Origin: Erysipelotrichaceae bacterium
GTDB taxonomy: Bacteria > Bacillota_I > Bacilli_A > Erysipelotrichales > Erysipelotrichaceae
Assembly: GCA_900759455.1 (NCBI GenBank)
Contig: CAAEVI010000018.1
Coordinates: 1 to 11,956 of the forward strand
Direction of reading: 5' to 3'
DNA: 11,956 bases
Positions 7,366-11,956 of this stretch are shown here, piece by piece. Each line of letters opens with the position of its first letter. The first letter of the stretch is position 1. A program made the translations under genes and the position numbers. The notes under the pieces are model-generated. The model did no database searches, was not told where the DNA came from, and saw nothing but the letters and a program-made list of their open reading frames with translations.

Positions 7366-7995
7366 TCAACGTTTAATATTCAATGAGTTTGTCTCGAAAA
7401 CAAGCTCCTGAATAGATGATACCACATCCACGGTCTTCAAGACAACCCCTTTCGGAACCTGAATGTGCTCATGCGTAAAATCCACCAGCCCGGTGATCCC
7501 GCAGGCAATCAAACGGTCAACTGTTGCCTGAATATTCATCGATATTGCCAGAATGGCAATACGGCAGCCCTCCGGCATCTTTTCCTCCAGCTCATCCATC
7601 GCATAAACCGGAACGCCGAACGTTTCTCCGCGGCGGGAAGGATCGATATCAAATGCACAGGTAATCTCACCCACCACATAATCCCAGCGGTTATATTTCA
7701 TCAATGCCCGGCCCATGTTTCCGGCACCTACCAGAATGATCTTTTCGTCAAAATCCATTCCCAGCTGCTGATTGAACGTATCGATCAGCAAATTGACATC
7801 ATAGCCATAGCCCTGTTTCCCCAGATTGCCGAGAAAAGAAAAATCACGGCGGATCGTGGTCGGTTCGATATTGACCACGCTGGCAAGCTCTTTTGACATA
7901 ATGCGTTCAATTCCATTTCGTTTCAGCTTGCGCAATGCTTTCAGATAAACCGGATAGCGCTGCAGCGTAGCCTTCGGAACACTTTTCTGTACCAT
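7366..7995 (-). CDS. rex: Redox-sensing transcriptional repressor Rex
   Basis: A 209-residue NADH/NAD+ sensor that represses fermentation and respiration genes when NADH is low. The N-terminal winged helix holds SKELASVVNIEPTTIRRDFS (34-53), its recognition region, followed by FLGNLGKQGYGYDV (54-67), a Rex hallmark. The Rossmann fold starts with VGAGNMGRALMKY (89-101), the GxGNxG dinucleotide motif; CAFDIDPSRRGE (113-124) and the domain-swap C-terminal helix VVSSIQELVFET (191-202) follow. Length is normal for the family. The start ATG is preceded by GGTGAT, a modest site, three bases after a short leader. A good promoter lies just upstream. asnS follows at 241 bases with no terminator other than the T-box, so co-transcription is possible. 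Confidence 0.96.
   Translation of the reverse strand: MVQKSVPKATLQRYPVYLKALRKLKRNGIERIMSKELASVVNIEPTTIRRDFSFLGNLGKQGYGYDVNLLIDTFNQQLGMDFDEKIILVGAGNMGRALMKYNRWDYVVGEITCAFDIDPSRRGETFGVPVYAMDELEEKMPEGCRIAILAISMNIQATVDRLIACGITGLVDFTHEHIQVPKGVVLKTVDVVSSIQELVFETNSLNIKR
7416..7445 (-). promoter_or_regulatory. Possible asnS promoter inside the 3' end of rex
   Basis: Minus strand: TTGTCT (7440-7445), 18-base spacer, TATCAT (7416-7421) with TGG in front, an extended -10. It would start a transcript about 45 bases before the T-box stem I. It lies in coding sequence, so the match may be chance. Confidence 0.3.
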
Positions 7996-8012
7996 TATTT
8001 ATCACCAAACAA

Positions 8013-8041
8013 AGTATAACATAGTTCCCTGCGTTTGTGAA
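8013..8041 (-). promoter_or_regulatory. Predicted rex promoter
   Basis: Minus strand: -35 TTCACA (8036-8041, five of six), 17-base spacer, -10 TATACT (8013-8018) preceded by TGT. The -35 sits in AGTTCACAAACG, which contains TTCACAA, one half of a Rex operator (TTGTGAA-N4-TTCACAA), but the second half is not present. The leader would be only about 12 bases. Confidence 0.65.
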
Positions 8042-8091
8042 CTTTTTGTCTTATTGAACTTATTGATTTTCGTGATCTTTTCTCGCAAATG

Positions 8092-8123
8092 AAAGCGGAC
8101 AACATGCACGATGTGTCCGCTTT
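8092..8123. terminator. Hairpin terminator after the LRR gene
   Basis: A perfect 10-bp stem (AAAGCGGACA at 8092-8101 with TGTCCGCTTT at 8114-8123) plus a few inner pairs, beginning 3 bases past the LRR stop on the minus strand. The U-tract is better on the plus strand (CTTTTTATTATTT) than on the minus (CTTTCATTT), so it may act in both directions. Confidence 0.7.
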
Positions 8124-8126
8124 TTA

Positions 8127-9572
8127 TTATTTCATCGAGAAACGATCGTAAAATTCCATTTCTTCCAGCACACTGGTATCCTCGATCGGATTGTCGTCCA
8201 ACCGCAGTTCCTGCAACAGCGGCAGATTCTTCAGCGGCGAAACATCGGTGATATAGTTGGCCTTCAGCGTCAATGAACGAAGATACTGCAGCGAAGACAG
8301 CGGTTCCAGATCAACGATGGCATTGTGATCCAGGCGCAGATAAGAAAGATAGGTCAGATTGGCCAGCGGCGCCAGATCTGTAATGACATTATTGTACAGA
8401 TCGATCTTGCACAGATCTTTCAGCTCGGCCAGCGGTGAAATATCCGATACATTGTTGTTTTCCAGGCCGAGGATCTCCAGCTGCTTCATGTCTTTGAGAC
8501 ACGTAATGTCCTTGATCGAGTTGTTGCCTACATTCAATACCGTGATCTTGTTGCATTCGCACAGGATATCAATGTTTTCGATCAGATTCGTATACAGATT
8601 CAGCTCGACGAGATTCTTGGAATGAATCAGGAAATCGACATTGCGCAGCTGACAGTGACTGCCTTTGAAAAAGATCAGATTATCAAGATGCGTCAGCGAG
8701 CCGCAGTTTTCAAGCTTGTTTTCCGACAGGTCCAGCTTGCGCAGTTCCCTGAGTTCACTGAGCACGCTCACATCGTGAATGCCGGTCTGTACCATGCGCA
8801 GTTCCTTCAAAGAAGGGAGACTTCTTAAAAATTCAAAGCTGGATGGCTGATTATAGGAAAGATTCAGTACCTCCAGGTTTTTCATGTCGCACAGCAGCGA
8901 ATAATCCTTCAGATACGGACAGTTGGATACATCCAGTGAGCGCAGGTTTTCCATGGATGTCAGCGGGGACAGATCCGAAAACAGGTTTGTGGAAAGATCC
9001 AGCACTTCGACGCTTTTCAGGTAAGTCAGATCATCGATGTTATACAGCCACATCTTATTCATATGCAGCTCTTTCAGATTTTTCAATGTTCCCAGGATAC
9101 TGACAGGGAACGGACCGTTTTCAATGCCGATATACAGCACACGGAGCTTCTTTGTGTTTTCAAGATAAATAATGTTGTCGACCTTGCTTCGTTCCAGATT
9201 CAGCTCCTCCAGATCGATCATTCCGGCAACGGCGGAAATATCCATCGTATACAGATTATTGCGTGAAATATCCAGCTTTTTAAGCTGTCGGAAACCATGC
9301 AGCGCCTGCAGATCACGCAGACGGTTTTTCGATACATTCAAACGTTCAATATTGCGCAGATCGCGAATCGGATCCAGAATTTCGATATTATTGCCGCAAA
9401 GATCCAGTGACTCCAGATTCTCGGCATACTCCAAACCTTCCAGAGTGGTTACTCCGGCATATCGTACTGACAAGCTGCGAAGCTCCAGCATCTTTTCTTC
9501 CGTAATTTCCTGCGGCGTGATGCGCAGCGTACGGGCGATCACCTCGCGAAGCATCTCATCCTTAATGACCAT
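8127..9572 (-). CDS. Leucine-rich repeat protein, internalin-like, no signal peptide
   Basis: A 481-residue protein made almost wholly of about 19 tandem 22-residue LRRs of the SDS22/internalin type (residues ~41-462, consensus L-x2-L-x2-L-x-L-x2-N-x-I-x-D-I-x-P-L). The clearest are at the C-terminal end (SDISPLAELKDLCKIDLYNN, TDLAPLANLTYLSYLRLDHN, TDVSPLKNLPLLQELRLDDN). Residues 1-40 form a helical cap (MLREVIARTLRITPQEITEE) like that before internalin LRRs, but there is no signal peptide, membrane segment or LPXTG sorting signal. It should stay in the cytoplasm and bind a protein partner; the partner is unknown. Repeats 5, 6 and 12 diverge. The ATG at 9572 has GGGAGG (9581-9586) eight bases upstream; a TTG two codons earlier is only two bases from it. 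It is a single-gene unit divergent from the cold-shock gene. Confidence 0.9.
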   Translation of the reverse strand: MVIKDEMLREVIARTLRITPQEITEEKMLELRSLSVRYAGVTTLEGLEYAENLESLDLCGNNIEILDPIRDLRNIERLNVSKNRLRDLQALHGFRQLKKLDISRNNLYTMDISAVAGMIDLEELNLERSKVDNIIYLENTKKLRVLYIGIENGPFPVSILGTLKNLKELHMNKMWLYNIDDLTYLKSVEVLDLSTNLFSDLSPLTSMENLRSLDVSNCPYLKDYSLLCDMKNLEVLNLSYNQPSSFEFLRSLPSLKELRMVQTGIHDVSVLSELRELRKLDLSENKLENCGSLTHLDNLIFFKGSHCQLRNVDFLIHSKNLVELNLYTNLIENIDILCECNKITVLNVGNNSIKDITCLKDMKQLEILGLENNNVSDISPLAELKDLCKIDLYNNVITDLAPLANLTYLSYLRLDHNAIVDLEPLSSLQYLRSLTLKANYITDVSPLKNLPLLQELRLDDNPIEDTSVLEEMEFYDRFSMK

Positions 9573-9610
9573 ATACAAAACCTCCCAGCCTTTGGGCTTA
9601 TCTATGTCTT

Positions 9611-9639
9611 ATTATACTCTAATTCAATGAAATCGAAAA
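9611..9639 (-). promoter_or_regulatory. Predicted promoter of the LRR gene
   Basis: Minus strand: perfect -10 TATAAT (9611-9616) with a poor -35 TTTTCG (9634-9639) at 17 bases. A small hairpin possibility (CCC pairing with the GGG of the RBS, around 9581-9597) lies in the short leader. Confidence 0.5.
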
Positions 9640-9672
9640 GAAAAGTTCATGATTGTTTGATAGCCTTTTCAT

Positions 9673-9695
9673 TTTATGATCAAAGCTTTCATAAA
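9673..9695. repeat. Inverted repeat between divergent promoters
   Basis: TTTATGA at 9673-9679 and TCATAAA at 9689-9695 are exact inverted copies with a nine-base spacer. They lie 16 bases before the cold-shock -35 and 34 bases behind the LRR -35. Spacing of about 1.5 helical turns between half-site centres suits a dimeric regulator; no family is recognised. Confidence 0.4.
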
Positions 9696-9710
9696 TTTGT
9701 GATAATTTGA

Positions 9711-9739
9711 TTGACAATTCACTTTTGTTTCGTTATGAT
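9711..9739 (+). promoter_or_regulatory. Predicted cold-shock gene promoter
   Basis: Consensus -35 TTGACA (9711-9716), 17-base spacer, -10 TATGAT (9734-9739, five of six). The start near 9746 gives a leader of about 145 bases. A second isolated TATAAT occurs at 9766-9771 without a matching -35. Confidence 0.8.
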
Positions 9740-9745
9740 AGGAAC

Positions 9746-9889
9746 TGAACATAAGCAACTTTAAGTATAATTTCATGTGTTAGATCCAGAAATCATTATA
9801 GCGAGTTGAATTGAATGTTTGATTTCTGTTGGCGGCACATGGATTTTTTATTTATTATTACTTATTTCACAACGCAAGGAGGTATGATT
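9746..9889 (+). promoter_or_regulatory. Long 5' leader of the cold-shock mRNA
   Basis: About 145 untranslated bases, as is usual for CspA-type mRNAs whose leader folding responds to temperature. CAGAAATCA (9787-9795) can pair perfectly with TGATTTCTG (9820-9828), a nine-base stem with a 24-base loop. An A/T-rich unpaired stretch follows, then AAGGAGG (9876-9882). Thermosensing is inference from the family. Confidence 0.5.
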
Positions 9890-10093
9890 ATGTGCACAGG
9901 TAAAGTAAAATGGTTCAATGCTGAAAAAGGATATGGATTCATCACAACAGATGAAGGAAAAGACGTATTCGTTCATTATTCTTCTATTCAGGCAGACGGT
10001 TTCCGTTCTCTGGAGGAAGGTCAGACGGTAACATTCGAGATCGTTGAAGGTGACCGCGGACAGCAGGCTGCAAACGTAACAGTCGTAGCTTAA
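9890..10093 (+). CDS. Cold-shock protein, CspA/CspB family
   Basis: A 67-residue single cold-shock domain (five-stranded OB fold) that binds single-stranded RNA and DNA and acts as an RNA chaperone. It has MCTGKVKWFNAEKGYGFI at the start with RNP1-type KGYGFI (13-18) and RNP2-type VFVHY (26-30), aromatic residues W8, F9, Y15, F17, F27, H29 in the binding face, and the usual GQxVxFE turn (44-50). The ATG at 9890 is seven bases after AAGGAGG; an in-frame ATG two codons earlier is only one base from it. An open extension to 9815 exists but has no RBS and lies in the leader. Cysteine at position 2 is slightly unusual for the family. The gene is monocistronic, with consensus promoter and a strong terminator. 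Confidence 0.96.
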   Translation: MCTGKVKWFNAEKGYGFITTDEGKDVFVHYSSIQADGFRSLEEGQTVTFEIVEGDRGQQAANVTVVA

Positions 10094-10104
10094 TCCAAAA
10101 GATC

Positions 10105-10136
10105 AAAAAACAGTACACGGCGTGTACTGTTTTTTT
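10105..10136 (+). terminator. Intrinsic terminator of the cold-shock gene
   Basis: A 14-bp perfect stem (AAAAAACAGTACAC with GTGTACTGTTTTTT), loop GGC, followed by a run of T, 12 bases after the stop. The -35 of the next gene overlaps its end. Confidence 0.92.
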
Positions 10137-10164
10137 GTTGCCTTTTTCTGTGCCGTGTTACAAT
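10135..10164 (+). promoter_or_regulatory. Predicted promoter of the HD-domain gene
   Basis: -35 TTGTTG (10135-10140), 18-base spacer, -10 TACAAT (10159-10164) preceded by TGT (extended -10). The start would be about 15 bases before the ATG at 10186, with AAAGGAGG at 10171-10178 forming nearly the whole leader. Confidence 0.5.
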
Positions 10165-10185
10165 ACTGATAAAGGAGGTAGGAAG

Positions 10186-10650
10186 ATGCAACGTTATCAT
10201 AAGCTTCGCTCCATGGTCCTGCCGCAGCTGTGTGCTGTCAGACTGGAGGCACTGCGGGAAGAAGCCCTCACGCATACGATGAGCGTCGTCGACGCTGCGG
10301 TTTTGCTTGCCTGCCGGCGCAAAGAAGATCAGGAACTGTGCGCCAGTGCCGCTTTGCTGCACGATCTTTCGATTTACGTATATAACAGCGCTCACCGTAC
10401 CCATGCCGCCAAAAGTGCCGAAATCGCCGTGAACTATCTGCAGCAGGCCGGCTTTGTCCCCAAGGAGATCGAACAGATCAAAACAGCGATTGCCCGCCAC
10501 TCCGATAAGGCGCATTATCATGATCCGTTTTGCGAAATACTAAAAGATGCGGATATCCTGGCACGTTTTCTGCAGGATCAAGTCGTTCCCCGGGAGGATG
10601 TACGAAGAATAAGACTGGCTGCTGTCATGAAACAGCTCAACAGCATGTAA
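10186..10650 (+). CDS. Small HD-domain protein, predicted metal-dependent phosphohydrolase
   Basis: A 154-residue soluble protein with the HD-superfamily pattern: H30 in EALTHTMSVVDAAVLLA, H59-D60 in ALLHDLS, H73 in THAAKSAEIA, H105 in IARHSDKAH, and D121/D123 in LKDADILARF. These residues bind metal in HD phosphohydrolases, so it is probably an active nucleotide or phosphate-ester hydrolase of unknown substrate. It is shorter than YqeK-type Ap4A hydrolases and lacks their typical motifs, and there is no RelA/SpoT synthetase domain or fused partner. The start at 10186 has AAAGGAGG seven bases upstream; a longer frame to 10135 would begin inside the previous terminator. It has its own promoter and converges on the copper ATPase gene, so the context gives no hint of pathway. 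Confidence 0.85.
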   Translation: MQRYHKLRSMVLPQLCAVRLEALREEALTHTMSVVDAAVLLACRRKEDQELCASAALLHDLSIYVYNSAHRTHAAKSAEIAVNYLQQAGFVPKEIEQIKTAIARHSDKAHYHDPFCEILKDADILARFLQDQVVPREDVRRIRLAAVMKQLNSM

Positions 10651-10685
10651 AAAGGTATGCATCAACAAGGATGCATACCTTTTTT
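10649..10685. terminator. Shared bidirectional terminator of the HD and copper ATPase genes
   Basis: A 15-bp perfect stem, AAAAAGGTATGCATC (10649-10663) with GATGCATACCTTTTT (10670-10684), and a six-base loop. Both directions end in a T run. It overlaps the HD gene stop and the ATPase stop (10684-10686), so the convergent genes have essentially no spare sequence between them. Confidence 0.92.
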
Positions 10686-11886
10686 ATGATCTGAACCGAC
10701 GCAGACGAAGCGCATTGCTGACGACGCAGACACTGGAGAAAGCCATTGCCGCACCGGCAAAAACCGGAGAAAGCAGCGGACCTCCAAATGCGTACAGAAC
10801 ACCTGCGGCGACCGGAATGCCGACCGTATTATAGAAAAACGCCCAGAACAGATTCTGATGAATGTTGCGGATCACGGCTTTTGACAGACGGATGGCCGTA
10901 ACGACATCCAGGATACTGTCCTTCACCAGAATGACATCGGCACTCTCGATGGCCACGTCACTACCGCTGCCGATGGCAATGCCGACATCGCTTTGCGTTA
11001 AAGCGACCGCATCATTGATGCCGTCTCCGACCATGGCTACCTTATGCTCTTTCTGAAACTGTCTGACCACATCCGCCTTTTCGTGAGGAAGCACTTGGGC
11101 AATCACATGATCGATGCCGGCCGCTTTGGCTATGGCCTGTGCGCTGAGCGGATGATCTCCGGTCACCATGACCGGATCGATGCCCATTTTTTTCAACTGC
11201 AGGACAGCTTCCTTACTGTCTTCTTTCAGCTGATCCGCAATGACAAAGACTGCAGTTACCACATGATCGACGCCCAGCGCAACGACGGTATTCCCGGATC
11301 GGGCATAGGATTTCATCGTTTCCCTGAGCGCGGAAAGGTCACAGCCGCTTTGTTCCATCAGCTTTTCATTTCCCAAAACGATTTCCCTGCCGTCCCATAC
11401 AGCCCGCAGCCCGGCACCGCTGCATGTCTCCACCTCTGCGATCTTCTTTGGCACAATGCCTTCCTGGGCACATTTTTCCAGGATCGCGTGAGCCAGCGGA
11501 TGCTTGCTGCCCTGTTCCAGCATGCCGGCATAAGCCAACGCTGCTCTGACATCTTCGCTCACTACTTCAACCACTTGCGGTTTTCCTACCGTGAGCGTTC
11601 CGGTCTTATCGAACAGCACGGTGTCTACTTCACCGGCATTTTCCAAAGCTTCCCCGCTTTTCATAAAAATACCCAGCTGTGCCGCCTTGCCGCTGCCGAC
11701 CATGATCGCCGTCGGTGTGGCCAGCCCCAATGCACACGGACAGGCAATGACCAGAACACTGACAAAGATCTGTACGGCCAGTGCCGCATCACCTGTGGCA
11801 ATATACCAGAGGATGCCGGCAATCAGTGCAATGCTCATGACAGCAGGCACGAACACCAGTGAGATCCGGTCCGCGATCCGGGCAAT
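10684..11886 (-). CDS. copA: Cu+-exporting P-type ATPase (CopA-like), C-terminal 400 residues, 5' end missing
   Basis: The C-terminal part of a P1B-1 heavy-metal ATPase that pumps copper (or silver) out across the membrane. In the fragment: IARIADRISLVFVP (1-14, end of the actuator domain), membrane metal site CPC (49-51) in IACPCALGLATPTA, phosphorylated D93 in DKTGT, HP locus SKHPLAHAI (127-135), nucleotide site MVTGDHP (240-246), GDGINDAVAL (287-296), then YN (352-353) and MAFSS (381-385) in the last two helices. CPC plus YN and MxxSS mark Cu+ specificity. The frame meets TAG at 11887-11889, where a family member would continue with a proline-lysine rich actuator segment. The N-terminal metal-binding domains and the TGE motif are absent. 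The break coincides with foreign-looking sequence, so it is an artefact or rearrangement rather than a natural start; a GTG at 11856 is not a plausible one. Confidence 0.93.
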   Translation of the reverse strand: MARIADRISLVFVPAVMSIALIAGILWYIATGDAALAVQIFVSVLVIACPCALGLATPTAIMVGSGKAAQLGIFMKSGEALENAGEVDTVLFDKTGTLTVGKPQVVEVVSEDVRAALAYAGMLEQGSKHPLAHAILEKCAQEGIVPKKIAEVETCSGAGLRAVWDGREIVLGNEKLMEQSGCDLSALRETMKSYARSGNTVVALGVDHVVTAVFVIADQLKEDSKEAVLQLKKMGIDPVMVTGDHPLSAQAIAKAAGIDHVIAQVLPHEKADVVRQFQKEHKVAMVGDGINDAVALTQSDVGIAIGSGSDVAIESADVILVKDSILDVVTAIRLSKAVIRNIHQNLFWAFFYNTVGIPVAAGVLYAFGGPLLSPVFAGAAMAFSSVCVVSNALRLRRFRS

Positions 11887-11956
11887 CTATGAAGCGTTGG
11901 ACGGTATGGGATTTGAGAAAGGCAATATTATGGAACCGTCGATGGGTGTCGGCAAC
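11882..11956 (+). CDS. Internal fragment of an ICE-type helicase/N6-adenine methylase
   Basis: On the plus strand the last 75 bases read without a stop as AIYEALDGMGFEKG followed by NIMEPSMGVGN, cut by the window end. EPSMGVGN is motif I (the S-adenosylmethionine loop) of N6-adenine methylases. The surrounding wording matches what I remember of the very large SNF2-helicase/methylase proteins encoded on integrative conjugative elements of Clostridia and relatives. The piece is from the middle of such a protein and has no start, RBS or promoter. It joins the copper ATPase gene, read in the opposite direction, within GGCAAT (11881-11886). Coding nature rests on a short stretch only; the family call is from memory and unverified. 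Confidence 0.55.

Larger units (their letters stand above)
9573..9889. other. Divergent intergenic region between the LRR and cold-shock genes
   Basis: These 317 bases hold no gene I can support. They contain the LRR promoter and RBS, an inverted repeat at 9673-9695, the cold-shock promoter and its roughly 145-base leader, each listed separately. The stretch is clearly more AT-rich than the flanking genes. Confidence 0.8.

Noticed and set aside
8036..8052. Complete Rex operator upstream of rex
   Set aside because: Only one half-site is present; the sequence at the required spacing does not match TTGTGAA.
8127..9572. DNA-level tandem repeat or CRISPR-like array in the LRR gene
   Set aside because: The periodicity is at the protein level (22 residues); the DNA units have diverged and there are no identical repeats with spacers.
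9815..9889. In-frame 25-residue extension of the cold-shock protein
   Set aside because: No RBS before 9815, the residues do not resemble the family, and a strong AAGGAGG sits seven bases before 9890.
11044..11862. Open frame of 272 codons opposite the copper ATPase
   Set aside because: Antisense shadow; rich in histidine and phenylalanine as expected from reverse reading, with no family signal.
11856..11886. A natural GTG start of a shortened ATPase at 11856
   Set aside because: In-frame family sequence (IARIADRIS) continues upstream of it, and there is no RBS; the frame is truncated rather than started here.

Overview
The window looks like a piece of a low-to-moderate GC, endospore-forming Bacillota chromosome. 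The evidence is strong AGGAGG ribosome binding sites, intrinsic terminators with U-tracts, a T-box leader, a Rex redox regulator, a GerA-family spore germination protein and a Gram-positive style EI of the PTS. The protein flavour would fit an Erysipelotrichia- or Clostridia-like gut bacterium, but nothing here fixes the genus. Both ends cut through genes (ptsI at the left, a copper ATPase at the right).

Left block, minus strand, 1-7995. Reading in the direction of transcription (right to left): rex (redox repressor); asnS (asparaginyl-tRNA synthetase) behind a T-box leader; a membrane-anchored protein whose C-terminal half is an amidase_3 fold without its zinc histidines; an ABC-F ATPase 18 bases downstream of it, in the same likely operon and closed by a strong hairpin; a SpoVAF/GerAA-type germination protein followed at 29 bases by a 93-residue coiled-coil protein of unknown function; and the start of ptsI with its own promoter and a cre-like element. 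Mostly this is housekeeping: translation quality control, envelope, spore germination and sugar transport.

Middle, 8092-10136. A 481-residue leucine-rich-repeat protein (minus strand) with 19 internalin-like repeats but no signal peptide is divergent from a cold-shock protein gene (plus strand). The 317 bases between them hold both promoters, an inverted repeat and a long cold-shock mRNA leader with a hairpin.

Right block, 10105-11956. A small HD-domain protein (plus) has its promoter overlapping the cold-shock terminator. It converges on the C-terminal two thirds or so of a Cu+ P1B-type ATPase (minus), and the two share one bidirectional terminator. The ATPase frame ends at a stop near 11887. 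The last ~75 bases instead read on the plus strand as an internal piece of a helicase/N6-methylase of the kind carried on integrative conjugative elements. Because the join lies inside both genes, it is either an assembly chimera at a contig end or a genuine rearrangement.

No rRNA, tRNA, CRISPR array, insertion sequence or complete mobile element was seen. The best candidates for something undescribed are the zinc-less amidase-like protein in an operon with an ABC-F ATPase, the signal-less LRR protein, and the small unknown gene paired with an orphan germination subunit.
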